64,000 nucleotides of DNA, taken from the NCBI RefSeq assembly GCF_000002985.6, contig NC_003284.9, positions 9,858,001 to 9,922,000 of the forward strand, in the 5' to 3' direction. How positions within the stretch are numbered: the stretch's first letter is position 1; every line of letters starts with the position of its first letter. Below the pieces are notes generated by a model that did no database searches, was not told the origin of the DNA, and was given only the letters and a program-made list of their open reading frames with translations. This document shows positions 41,471 through 53,900 of this stretch, piece by piece. The position numbers and the translations under genes are program-made. Source of the DNA: Caenorhabditis elegans (Eukaryota; Nematoda; Chromadorea; Rhabditida; Rhabditidae).

Positions 41471-42675
41471 TTTTACCTGCAAATATGAAAATTGAACTAA
41501 CTTCAAACAGCAAACGAACAAAAACTAGATTCTGTGAAAATAGCAAGCGTGAAAGCAGCAAAAATAAAAATAAAACAATTTGGCAAAATGTATCAGAATA
41601 GGATGGCTTTTGCCTGTTCGAACTGTGTAAAATCGATAGCAATCGAAATCACTATAAACTATTTAAAAACAAGTTTTAAGAGTATACATCATGTGAGAAG
41701 CACATTCCGTTTGACGAACAGGAAAAATAAAAATGAACAAATTCAACATGAATAAAATGAGTGAATTGTGTCTGTCTGAATCGAGATGTCTTTGCAATAG
41801 AAAACCAAACGAGAAGAAGAGAAAAGAATATACACACATCCATACACACAACAACGCGGCAGTCCTCGGAAAGCAGGGAGAGACTAGAGGCGAGAGGTTT
41901 TGAGAAATGAAGAAATCGCCATCGCTGTGTGTGTATGCGAGAGTGTGTCACGATTGACCATGAAGTGTGTGAGAGACTGAGACATTTCGCTTGGTGTAGC
42001 GCGAGAGAAAGAAGAAGTTGGTGGATATTATTCGTTCAAGAGTATATAAGTGTATACAACTGAAAATTGGACAACGCATCAAAGCGTGCTCCTTTATGGC
42101 TACTATCGGATGCTGACACAATTTTGTGGAGGGAAACAAATAACATTAACAGAATCCAGTTTTTCTGGTTTCAAATGAAAGCCTGATTAGTTGCATTTTG
42201 GTTACAAGAAAACAGAAAATCTTGGTTCGGTTTTCTTAAGCACCTGCCTTAGGAAAACGCCATTAGGTGAAATTTTATTTATTATAAATCAAGAAGACAA
42301 GTCAAACCAAATTTTAAATTTCAATAAAATCGAAAATAATTACAGAAGTAAAATGGATTTTTTTTTTAGTAAAAAGGAAACGTATGCTTTGGGATTTAAA
42401 AAATTGAACAGTGTTTTTTGGTTAGTCTGGCATGCAAGAAGTGCAAGACTACAATTTTTTATATTAACTCAGATTGAAACAACTGAAGTTTAGGTAAAAA
42501 AGTGACACAGAAAGCATTAATGAAAATGGTAGTTGGTATGTTATCAAAAATTATTTTTTGTTTAAAAATACCTTTTTGCTTCACTGGCCACTAAAAGTGA
42601 TTGAAAAACTTTTTCCACTTTTTCCCATTTTGTGAGCACAGTGTATAGTTGTAGATTTATCACTTGTGCGTTTTC

Positions 42676-43170
42676 TTAAGGGTGGGGTACCTCTGATTCC
42701 GAATATCGGTGTGAAAAAAATATAAAAAAAGCCCTTATTTCATATTTGAGCTTGTTTGAAATCGCGATTTTCATTTGTGCCCGGGTCTGTTAAAATTATC
42801 TTTGGAACGCGTTCGCCTCATTTTACTTTCTCCAAATAAGTTTTCTTTTTTCTGTTTTTAAGCTAGTTTTCTCCATATTTTATATTATTTTTCAAAAAAA
42901 AACGATAAAATACGATAATGAAAAAAGCTGAAAAACGGTTAAAAAAGTAAAAATATATGGAGAAAATTAAATGAGGCAAACGCGCTCTAAGGATATTTTA
43001 TTTCGGCGCGTATTCAAAAAAGCAGACCAGGGCACAAATGAAAATCGCGATTTCAAGCTCAAATATAAAATCAGGGGGTTTTTTTTAAATTTTTTGACAT
43101 CGATATTCGGAATCAGGGGCAAATTTGGAGTCATTTAAAAATAATCCCCAGATTTCGGTACCCCACTTTT
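42676..43170. repeat. ~490-bp TTAA-edged palindromic element
   Basis: The left edge is TTAAGGGTGGGGTACC, the right edge GGTACCCCACTTTTGG. Matching inner arms include GATTCCGAATATCGG with GATATTCGGAATC, AAATCGCGATTTTCATTTGTGCCC with GGGCACAAATGAAAATCGCGATTT, and CGCGTTCGCCTCATTT with AAATGAGGCAAACGCG. This is a non-coding foldback of the kind that has TTAA target sites in nematodes. Confidence 0.78.
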
Positions 43171-43693
43171 GGTACTTGGTCACATAGTAAAAATATTTTT
43201 TAAAAAACTGCATAAAATTGAGGAAGTAGGAGAAAATTTTACTGAAAAAAGTAAAAATGCTCCTATCGACGTAGTCGATAAAATTTTCAAATTTTTACTT
43301 TTTCGAACCGTGCTATTTATCATTTTGAACAATTAAAAATATTAGAGGCAATAAATCATTGAAACTTAATCGAGAATCGTAATTTTGGCCCACACTATAT
43401 CTTTCTCATTAAACTCAATTCGATCACTTGTACTTCGTACAAAACTAACAGAACAGATACAATTCTGGAGTAATGCGGTGTGTAGTTAAAACAGCTAGAC
43501 TTTTGTAAAAGTTCGAGTTTCGTTTTTTTTTTTGCATTTTTCCGGATTAAGAAACACAAAATTTTTTCTATTAATAACTGATCTATTAATTCACAAAAAA
43601 AAATTCCAAATTTGTGAATTTCTGACAACCTGACCGCACCGCCATTCCTGATGTTATTTGCATGAATAATAATGTTTTGAGATTGCTTGTTAT

Positions 43694-44967
43694 TACAGAG
43701 GTGGTCCATAATTAAGGTGACCTGCTGCACGCGCGCAAGAACTTGATTTCTGGGGTTGCCCTGTTACCAAAATTTTCAAATTTGCATATTATTGAAAGTT
43801 CACAATATTTTCTGTCATTTAAGTCAGTTTCCATAAAACTTCCATCAACTTTGAAGGTAGTGAGAGCCTTACAACATCGGGAATCTATAATTTTCCTCCA
43901 TTTTAGAGAAGGTCTAGAGCCGAACGTCTCCTGCTGCGCTCATGTGATCAAGTAACTAGTTTCTATATTTCGAATAATTACCAAGACTATGGGCACTCAA
44001 AATAGCCTATCCCGAGTCGAAGAACATTCATTGTGCCAACTTATGTTTGGATTTAGGTAGCTCTTTGCCCCTTTCAAAAAAGTGCAATTTGTCAGTTGCG
44101 AAAAATTTGCCCGAAACAGTCATTTTTCACAAACGATTGTTGTGAACTTTTATAAACAGTTTCAATTATACAATTGATTAGTCAATTTTTGCGTAGCTCC
44201 CCGAAAAACCAGTGGGAGGACGCTCTAAGAAATTCATCTAAATTTTTCGAGAATAGTCTTTTGATCAGTTTTGTTCCCAACTATTAAGATGATTGTTTTC
44301 CAACAGGCTGTTAAAAAACAAGAAACATTTGTAGTTTCTAAAAACTACCCGAACACCGCTATTGAACTATTTTGAAATCCGAAAAACACGATGATTTGCG
44401 CTGAACATGAATTCAACAAATGGGTCACATAAATTTTAGTTTTTAATTGACTTATTGTGAATTCGGTGGAATATATCAAAATATTAAAAACCAAATTGAC
44501 ATTTTAAGTTAAGACAAATTTAAATTGATTACATTAACGCTTTAAGCATGAAGGATAGTTGCCTGATAAGGAAGAAAAATCACAACATTTGGGGGAGCTT
44601 TATTTTTTGACTTTATCAACTTTCACCAGATGTCACTTTCGTCAACGGTCACCAATTCCGAAAAATGTTCTCAGAAAAGCATTGGTGTAAAAAGGGTATT
44701 CTGATTATATAATCATAATAATTAATCACTATACAAATGTCATTTAAAAATCTCCATTAGGCTAAATCGATCCTACTCGAGCGCCACCGTCGAATGGAAT
44801 TTGAGTGTCTTGAGGGCTGTGTGACTGGAGCTGGTGATAAGTGTAAAGTTTAATATGTCATTGTGTTCGATTTTTTCTAGCCAACATTTATATATTCACT
44901 TGTTTTGATGATCCAAAAAAAGCTACAGTGCCGTAAAGTGGTCGCCGTAATTATGGTCCACCCTGTA
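43694..44967. mobile_element. Decayed Tc1/mariner-type element, ~1.27 kb
   Basis: The left end reads TA-CAGAGGTGGTCCATAATTA-AGG-GACC. The inverse complement of the right end reads TA-CAGGGTGGACCATAATTACGGCGACC. The ends are thus matching terminal inverted repeats next to TA dinucleotides (43694-43695 and 44966-44967), and the spacing is typical of a complete mariner or Tc element. I could find no intact transposase frame or a DDE/DDD signature inside, so it is an old inactive copy or a non-autonomous derivative. Confidence 0.6.
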
Positions 44968-46552
44968 TTTACAGCCAATTTCTAACCCGATTGTAAAAAA
45001 TGGTGCTGATTTAAGCATACCGTCTTTGCATTGCTTGAACAATGACATAAAATTTAGTTATAAGTAATGAAAACGTTTTATTGTAAAAATTTGATTATTA
45101 TTTCAAAATGATATTATTATAAAGGGCTTTTTACGAAGTCCCTTGTATTTTACTAAGAAAATATGAACTCTGATTAACGCATTCATTATTTGTGATCCCT
45201 GACCATAAAATTCAAGTAAAACGTAGCAAGATTGTTTGTCATCATTTGTACTTTGAATGACGTGAAAATGTTTTTTCAATGGTGTTGTGAAACAATATTT
45301 TCCTTCCAATTTCGAAATTAGTCATTGACGTGTTTTCTTAAAATAAGTGAAACATTGTTTTAATTTTCTGGTTTATTTATAGAAAGTGCTCATATCTCAG
45401 ATTTGTTTCTATATAATTTTTTTCGTTCTCCAACGATTATTGATTTCAAAAAAACCTTTTTTGGGACATAATCCTTACGTAGATCAAAAATGAAAAAATC
45501 GAGAGCAAGCAAACGCCTCAAAAAAGTGAATCCGAGCTACTACGGTACATGGGATGATCAACAATTTTTGAACTTACGCCAAATGACAGATCATATAAAT
45601 TCCCACATTATCAAACAAATCGATATGCAACGACACAAGATATGAATTTTGACGCGAGACTTATCACAAACCCTAATAGTAATTACGAACATTAAATTCG
45701 TTAAAAAATTATCGAATGTATTGCAGTTCTTAGTAGTCGTGCACTTTTTTCTAGAATTGTGCTTGCAAATGTTTTTGAAAGATATAAGACTAATTTTCAA
45801 TTTTTCAAGAGAGGTGCAAAATGAACAGGAGTGGAAAATTGGTAGAACGTTTTGTGTTTAAAAAGATTCCAGGGTTATTTTTTAGAAACTAATTTGTCTC
45901 GAACTGAAACACTAAAGCAACGGTCACAATTTTTTTTGTATAAAAGTAGAATTTTAGAAATTAAAAAAAAACGAATTTTAAGCTTAACAGTAGTATAAAC
46001 ACCCTTTCCTAATCATCTTCCACATTTAGGCAAATCTTTAACCATAAACTTCCAAAACACTACTTTCGCCGATTCAGTCCCCATGTTAATAAAAGTTCTA
46101 TAACAATAACTTTCCCAGCACTTAATTTTCATTTAAAGATACCTCACTTGGATCCTTGAATTGTACCAATGCGGACAAGACAGAAACACTCCCACATCAA
46201 CCTTCATGCAATGCGCGCAAGCGCGCTCTATTGAAATCTGTGTATTTGTGTGAAAGTGCTCAGCTGGTGAACTTCTTTCTGTCACCAGACATCGGTAAAC
46301 TTCACATTTTCAATGAAAAATTCACATCACCGATTTCAAAATTTAATTGTTATAATTGTTTGTATCAAACTGTTTTTATACAGAAAATAAAACATATGAT
46401 ACAAAAGTTTTAAATAAAAATATGTTCAACTGAATAGCGTGTATCGTTTAAGAAGTTGAACATATGCATTCCTCCATTTTTAAAGGAAAACAGTTTAGGC
46501 ATAAGCAGAAAACTAATTAGGATCTGTCCTATTTCTTATTAAACCTAAATCG

Positions 46553-46760
46553 GGTACTTGTGTACAATACCCCCGCCATTTTAAAAAATTATTTAAATTT
46601 CTATCAATTTACCCAATTAAATTAAACGTGATACCCATTTTCCTCGTTAGGCTTAGGAATGGTGTTTTCCTAAGCCTAAATATACAAACGAATTCCACAC
46701 GTTTTCATTTTATAAGTTAAAAAATAATTGTTATAATGACGGGGATATAATACACAACCC
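46553..46760. mobile_element. Diverged second copy of the hAT-type MITE
   Basis: It shares the GGTACTTGTGTA start, the CCCCCGCCATTTTAAAA block and the internal core AAACGTGATACCCATTTTCC...TTAGGCTTAGGAATGGTG...CCTAAGCCTAAA with the copy at 7899-8088. The right end (TAATACACAACCC) has lost the AGTA of CACAAGTACC, and no 8-bp duplication is left, so it is older than the first copy. Confidence 0.8.
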
Positions 46761-48155
46761 TTTTCTTAACATCAGAAAATTCAATATGACGTGGCTTAAA
46801 AAAAAGAATTTGAAACAAAAATTTTATTTCAAAAAATGCTAAAACGATACGTTAAAAATTAAAAAGAAAACCCTAAATTTAGCTGAAATCTCGAATTTAC
46901 CTAGATTGTTTTGTAGAAGCCGACATTCAGCTTTTTTAACCATCATTCTTCTTTTATGTTCTCAAGATTTGTTTGGGTTCATATACATTAGTTGTTCAGT
47001 TTAGAGAAAGTTTCCAAATTTGGAAAAATTCAGCTTAAGCTGATGAATATTGATTGATTAGATAAACAAAAATATTTTCAAAGAACGCTGCAACAAATTA
47101 AGCAAACCTGCTTAATTGCATACAATCTCAATTGTAGTCAACAGTTTTTGATACGCAAGCTCTAAAGTTATCTGAATGAGATGTTTATCTTGAAGTGAGT
47201 GACTTAACCAATGTAACTGAAAACTTTGTTTTTAAACGGCTTCCGTTATTTCGCCTTCAAAAGATGTTCATAAAACCATGCAAAAAGTGAAATTCATCAT
47301 CTTGTTACAAAGCAATCAATTTTGTTAATAATTTAAAAACTTTAACTATTTACCAAATAGTTAATACATATTGAGGGCAATCGAACGTTTTAGACATTTC
47401 AACAGCTCGGCAACTGTCGCTTTAAAACCTTTTTGGTAATAGTTCAACTATTCGACAATCGGTACTTTAGGCAAATTTCTGAAAACAAGTTATATGTTAT
47501 GAATAAAGATCAAATGTGTACGCTTATAAAAATATGATACTCGAGTTTTTCCAAAACTTTGCTGAAGTGACTAAAAACGTTAACCGGTCAATGTGCTTGG
47601 TTTGGAAAACATTTTAAGGTCACCAAATAGTAATCAGAAATTTAATGTAGCGACATTTTTCAATAGCCCACGAATTAGTCGGTATTAATTCCGTTTGATT
47701 TTTTTCTATGGAAGTTTTTCTGAAGAGAAACCGGACATTCCTATAGATGAATCCAAACGAATTTCTTAGCGAGTCACCGAATAGATAACGTGTTTTTGAG
47801 GTTATCTTGATGGAACTTTCATGGCATCGCCTAATAAATATGTAAAAGCGTTTATTTCACAAAAATTTGTGCAAGAGCCAGTTACCAAAACATTTCACAG
47901 TTGCTTCTGTCCATCACCCCCTTCTTTCATTTCTTGTATTTCTCTGAACACCAGAGCCTTTTTTCTATTTCTTCTCTCACACACTCCAACATTTCCAATA
48001 ACACTATGGTTTGTCTGTATGAGACTGCACTCCTCTAAATGCCGACGTTGTTTCGATTTTATCCAATTACAACTTTTGAATGTTTTTTTGCGCGATATTT
48101 CTTTTCCCTTATATAACATGCATACTCATACTATGTACTTTTTAGGTTGTCCGCA

Positions 48156-49805
48156 ATGGAAGAAATTCAACTTGAAAAAACAATTGGTCCGACTGGTTCA
48201 TCTGCAAATATCAGCAGGAAACGTGCAAATGTGGCTGATCACAAAAATCATGCATTGCTTGATTTTGTGGAAACATTGGTAGATCATCATCAAGATTTGG
48301 TGATACTAGAGACGGATAACACTTTGGAAACTTTGGATGTAATGATTGAAGTGAGTTTGATTCAGCAATTAGATGACTAGAGTAACTATCAAGAAAACGT
48401 TTGGGTGGCATAATACTGACATTATAAATACTTTATTTGATTTTCTACTGTTTCCAATGTACTAAATACTTTATGCTGTTCATCCTAGCTGCACACTCTA
48501 AATTTGTCAATAAACACTGTTCTCTTAAATTTTCCTTTTTAGATTCCATCATTTCAATGCACAAAATGCAGAAAGCAAGAAGTGAACGTCAGAGATTTTG
48601 TAGAGCACTACCTTGAACACGAAGTCAAAGTGCACAGAGTATCCTATGAACATTTGGGTGTTGTAAAGCCAGAGATTAACGATAAAATCAAGGAAGTTGT
48701 TGCAACTGTTCAAAGCAATGGAAACATCAAAAAGTTGATTGTAGTCAGTTTATTATAACAAACAAAACTTTTTTTTCCAGAAAAGTCACAAACAGTAATT
48801 TCACCATTCGTTGTTCCTTGGATTCTCCACTTGCCTCGTTTTTGTCAATGCAATATTTAAAAATATATCTGGATGAGGTGCCGTCAAATAAATCATTTAC
48901 TCGGAAATATGTGAAAGTTGAATTGCAGGTACATTTTCCTTGGTGAACATAACAGTTATGATATAATCAATTCTTTTTACAGCGCCCAGAAAAACAATAC
49001 AATATTCATTTCGACTTCACGTTTATTGATAGAGCGGTTACAAGAATAAAAACCGAGCGTGAGACGAAGAAACAAAAAAAGTTTGTGGATTTCAAGAAAA
49101 ACTTTCATAATAACGTTCATATTTTAGATTAGTGGAATACTACGAGAAAAAATGTCAACGAGCACAGGTTGCCGAAGAAGACCTGCTTTTTAAAAAGAAC
49201 AGAACCGAAGAAGAAACAAAGTGCTTGGCACTTGCATTGAATTTACCGGAAAATTTCACGCATATGCAGCTATATATGGCTATGAAATCAATGGCCGATC
49301 ATAAGCCAAACCTTCCAGAGTTAGTTTTCAAATGAATAATCCTGACAACCCACTAATTAAAGAAAGGGAAGCGGCGGCGTAGAAACTGAGTAAAAAACTT
49401 TTTTCCATGTCTCCCACAACGTAAGTATTCTAAATTAGACTAAACCTGCTCAGTTCAGCGAGAAAAAAACTTTGTACAAAATTTTCCTGTGCTGTATTTC
49501 TTATATTGATCATATAACCGACCCTTGAGTTTATCAAATAAATAATTGTGTCCAATAATATATATTTTTACAGCTAGTGATGATAAAATTAAATGTATCG
49601 TCAAACTCGTTTTCACACAGTTTTGTTACTTCAATTTTTTAAATTTAGAAACACTCTGAAATATGATGCTGCAATTGATCAGGAGGGAAATTATATGACA
49701 AAAGAGCAGCGAAAATTGATTTCAACGCTGTCAAACAACTTCATGTACGTTTCGGGAAGCAATCGTCGTTGCACCAGGAAGAAACCTGTCTCTTCAACCG
49801 AATAA
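48156..49805 (+). CDS. Unrecognised 326-aa protein with a C2H2-like Cys/His element
   Basis: Six exons (48156-48350, 48543-48733, 48781-48928, 48983-49080, 49128-49319, 49649-49805) keep frame over 327 codons. A TTTTTAG acceptor 11 bases before the ATG suggests SL trans-splicing. Intron 2 must use a weak GTTGAT donor at 48734 (47-base intron); the more obvious GTAGTC donor at 48741 leads to a stop. Exon 2 encodes QCTKCRKQEVNVRDFVEHYLEH, a CxxC...HxxxH arrangement like a divergent zinc finger. Exons 4-5 are Lys/Glu-rich and probably coiled coil (~175-230). The C-terminus is basic and Ser-rich. There is no signal peptide or membrane segment, so it is likely intracellular, perhaps nuclear. No family assigned. 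Confidence 0.75.
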
Positions 49806-50913
49806 ATGACACGGACCAGATATTCTCATTAGATTCTCACGCGTAGTATTTATCTTAAATTTTGTGATAATGATTAATACCACTCTCTTGTTTCTATTCT
49901 TATCATACTTTAAACTTTTCTTGGTTCCTGCATATTACTTGAAACATCTATTTATTCGAATTTCAATTGTTTGGCAATTTACCCCGTTCATCTCAGATCA
50001 TATAATATCTATTTTAAATGTGCTGTTTTCAATCACCAATTTAAAGGTGGACTACGCTCAGTGGGGAAATTGCTTTAAAACATGCCTATGGTACCACAAT
50101 GACCGAATATCATGATAAAAAAATTCAAAAAAATGTTCTAGATTTTATATGATTTTTTCAAAATTGAAAAATCTCAGTTTTCACCTAACTATTTTTGAAT
50201 TTCCGCCAATTGGATTTGTTTGGTGGAGCGCGCTTGCATTATTTTTATCAATTAATTTTTTTTCTCGTTATTTGACTGATTTTCTTCATTTTCTATGATT
50301 TTTCCTCGGAAAATGGAAGAAATAAACAAGAAAAATCCAAAGTGTTTGTTAAAAAATAATTAAAAATGCGTAAAACTAGGATATTTTGAGTTCCGACGAC
50401 AACAAGCCTGAAATTAGTATATTTTACAGTTTTACTCATTTTCAATTATTTTTTAACAATCATTTTGCATTTGTCTTGTTTATTTCTTCCATTTTCCAAG
50501 GAAAAAACATAGAAAATGAAGAAAATCAGTGAAGTAATGAGAATAAATAAAATAAATAAATAAAAATAATGCAAGCACGCTCCACCGAACAAATCCAATT
50601 GGCGGAAATTCAAAAATAATTAGGTGAAAACTGAGATTTTTCAATTTTGAAAAAATCATATAAAATCTAGAAAATTTTTTTGAATTTTTTAATCATGATA
50701 TTCGGTCATTTTGGCCCCATAGGCGTGTTTTAAAGCAACTTCCCCACTGGTCCACCTTTAATGGTGATTGAAAGCATTTTTATTGTTTTTTCTGATGTAA
50801 AATTTGCTTTATTAGAATTGTATCACAAAATTGGAAAATGAGATCAAAATTACAACGATCACAACTGTTCTGCACCATTCAATAAATTATGAAAAATAAA
50901 AAATAATCTAAGT
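49806..50913. other. Convergent interval holding a large palindromic repeat
   Basis: Lies between the stops of the 326-aa gene and the huntingtin homologue. The middle 720 bases are the TTAA-flanked palindrome at 50041-50761; the rest is AT-rich 3' flank without features. Confidence 0.6.
50041..50761. mobile_element. ~715-bp palindromic element with TTAA target duplication
   Basis: TTAA is present at both ends (50041-50044 and 50758-50761), with termini AGGTGGAC...GTCCACCT. The arms of ~340 bases are inverse complements with scattered mismatches: GTGGGGAAATTGCTTTAAAACATGCC pairs with the block ending CCCCAC near 50747; CGCCAATTGGATTTGTT with AACAAATCCAATTGGCG; TTTTCTATGATTTTTCCTCGG with its near complement at 50500-50515. 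No ORF. The TTAA duplication is typical of piggyBac-mobilised MITEs. Confidence 0.82.
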
Positions 50914-53900
50914 CTATTCAACAATTTTGTTACATAAAATGTTCAGCAACCATTGATTATCGTCGGCATTAGCTACTGATTTTGATTTAAGCCGTTCACG
51001 ATACAATTTCAGTTCAACAGACCACTTCTTTGATGTTGCTGCTGTTTCAACTATCTGAAAAAAAAACGTTAAAAATATGACAATCACGACTTTGTTAAAT
51101 TCTACCTGATTAATTAAAGTTGACACGAATCGTCGATCCTTTTTATTTCCATTGATAACAAATCGTTCAATATATTTGGAAATTGTGGTTTCCACTCCAT
51201 TGACACAAATTGAAAAAAATGGAAGTGTTCGGGAGATAGCAGGAGCCGTTTCACCACGACTGAGCATGTCGAAGCCGCTGCAAAGAAAAAGTTAAAAAAA
51301 AAATTTTGTTGAAAGTTTTTGATTTTTGGTGCGCATAGCCTATTGACTTTTGATTAATTGACCTCACAGTTTACAATGCTTAAAATTTTTGCCCAATCTG
51401 ATAACAAAAACATCTTACATAATCTGAAGTGCATTGTAAATTCGTGTCATCGACACTTCATCGTTAGCTACTTTCTCTCTTGTTGCTGCAACCATCAGTA
51501 TCCGATACACAGCTCTGCAGTAGTACTCATTGTCTGCTGGAAATGGAGTTGCGTCTCCTGAATCCACCCCAACTGAAAAATTATGTTTATTATAAAAATA
51601 GTTAATATAAAACAAACCAAGAACAAAATTGATCACTTCATTATTAAACTCGTTAGATCTACACAATAACTGCTCTATTCCTTCGGCGATAAGCTCAATA
51701 ATAAATCGTTCCCTACGAACTCTCATCGATGCAAGCAGAAGTTTAAGTATCGTTTTTTTGTCTTGTTTCAATCGCATCGGTGTCTCCATAAGCTTGATTA
51801 TCAGTGCCAATGCAAACTGAGACTCGTCAGACTCTACTCTCCTGCAGTTATTGAACTCTGAATTAACCTTCAATGATGGAAACAAACCCAGATCCATTGG
51901 CAAGTTTTTTCAAATACTTTTCAAGATATGCTGACAAAATGTCGATTGATGATATGAAAGACTCATAAGAATCAGATTGGACCAAGTAGAGGACACCAGC
52001 TAGTGTATAGATTCTGACAGTCTTAATATCATTCGACAAACCAGAAGACACCAGTTTCAAAGCAATAGACTCAGGCTCGCCCGGTTTGAATTCCGTTCCA
52101 TGCACGTCAGCACCAAGTACAGCAATTGATTTGAAAAACATGGCATGAACAAATGATGAGAGAACTGAATTCTGGTCGTATTCTGAAAATGAGATTTCCG
52201 AAATTCAAAATGGCGGACTTCTACGACGATTTCTTTTCTTACTTTAAAGCAAGTACTATTTTTATTTCGAAAATAATTATACTCACGATGCCTATAGATA
52301 ATAGATGTGGTTCGCAGAACTGCTTTGTGTAAATCCGGATCATCAAAAAAATCTGACAGATAGAGAATTGTGTGGAGAATGGAGTGGAGCAGTGTATCGC
52401 CAAGTTCTCCTATTCCCTGACTGTACCAGTACTCAAAGATATTCATGAGCTGTTTTACATTTGAAATCGTGTCGATATTGGTGGCTGACGTTAGAAAGTA
52501 ATTGCTTGCGCTGTGGTCAATTCTCTGTAAATGCTGTATAAAACTGGAAAATTAAGTTCACAAAACTGACATGATAGTTAGCATGCTGTCGAAACTCAAT
52601 AGGCATCATCCCGCACAACTGCCATAAAGAAAAGAGCGGTGTTTGACAGATTCCATAGAGATTTGTTTTCCCATCGCACTGAAACTGTTTCACGATTTCA
52701 TAGGAATGATGAAAAATAAATAAAAATTTTGTAAAAACTGTAAAATAAGATAATGCATTTAAGCAATGTACTATTATTATATTATTATTTGCAAAAATGT
52801 ATGTTCTAATTAAATGAGGCCACAAATCTCAAACAGAAATTGGAAGTAATTTTTAAATTAAAACATGTGGAAACTTAAATTAAATCATGTGGAAACTTTT
52901 TATATTTTTAGAATTCGAAAATAATCATTGCTAAACCTTAAAAAATAAACATTGTACCACGAAATTAAATGGAGAAATGAATGAAAATTTTAATCTCAAA
53001 ATCAAGGCATGTAATACACAAGTACCCTAGATTCTTACATGGGTCCACGATTTTTGATCATGACGTTCCAGCGGTGTTGTAAATGCAGTCCTTGGTTCAC
53101 ATTTCCAAACGCTTTTTAGATTACAAAGATGTGCAAATTCCGTGCTTTGTAAAAACAACTCCGAAATGTATGGCGATTTCAGTACAAAACCAGAAGATGG
53201 ATCTCCTCCATTTGGATACTTCAAAGAGGTTAATATAGTTGCAATATAAAGTTGAAGTGCATTGCAGCTTCTTGCTTCCCTCTCCAACACGTCCTTTTCG
53301 TCGTGATGCATTTTTTCTGGTCCGATAACAGTATGAGCAATCACAGCTTGCATAGTTGTGAACAACACTTCAAATTGGGCGTTCGTTACAAGACCAACTT
53401 TTGAAAGTCGACGCTTCATGTCTTCTAGCACCATGACATCACAAACATGACCGGTTGGTGGTAGACACGTTATTGTCGGTTTTCGAAGAATTTCTACAAC
53501 TGGAACCCAGTTGAAACATTTCATCGCCACAAGGGGAATGTTAAACATTGAATTGAGTATTGGATGTCTAAAGCAAGCTGGAAAAAATATTTTCAGAAAT
53601 GTACCTTTTTTTTCGATAACTTGCCTGACAGCGTTTTTGAAAATCTTTTACTATGTCTAAGATGTGCTTCCTGGCAAAAAGCAAACATTGACAACGCAAA
53701 TTTCTTAATCTCTTTCACTTTTGCCTCATCCATGTCACATTTCACTTGGAAATCAATCCGATATTGAGAATACGTTGCGATCAGTGCGTCTGTCGTCATA
53801 ATTCCCGCCACTTTTTCAGCGAGATTCAGAAACATTTGAGCTGTTTCCAATTCGTCTTCCGAAATGAAGTGGAGCATGCGGGGACTGACCAGAAGATTAC

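Larger units (their letters stand above)
41471..48155. other. 6.7 kb gene-free interval rich in transposon relics
   Basis: Divergent upstream DNA between the PHD gene and the 326-aa gene. It contains a foldback repeat (42676-43170), a mariner-sized element (43694-44967) and a decayed hAT MITE (46553-46760). The stretches 41471-42675, 44968-46552 and 46761-48155 show no exon with supporting splice sites or recognisable domain. Purine-rich DNA at 41840-42010 is probably PHD-gene promoter. Confidence 0.5.

Noticed and set aside
43395..43730. 111-codon minus-strand ORF
   Set aside because: It crosses the edge of the mariner-type element, has no transposase motif and ends in AT-rich DNA; probably chance.
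47821..48282. 153-codon ORF on the plus strand
   Set aside because: It overlaps the promoter and exon 1 of the 326-aa gene in another frame, has no domain, and shows the Phe/Ser/His bias of pyrimidine-rich non-coding DNA.
53005..53030. Sequence TAATACACAAGTACCC in an intron of the huntingtin homologue, resembling the hAT MITE right end
   Set aside because: Only ~16 bases match, with no other end, duplication or internal core nearby; could be a remnant but is not distinguishable from chance.
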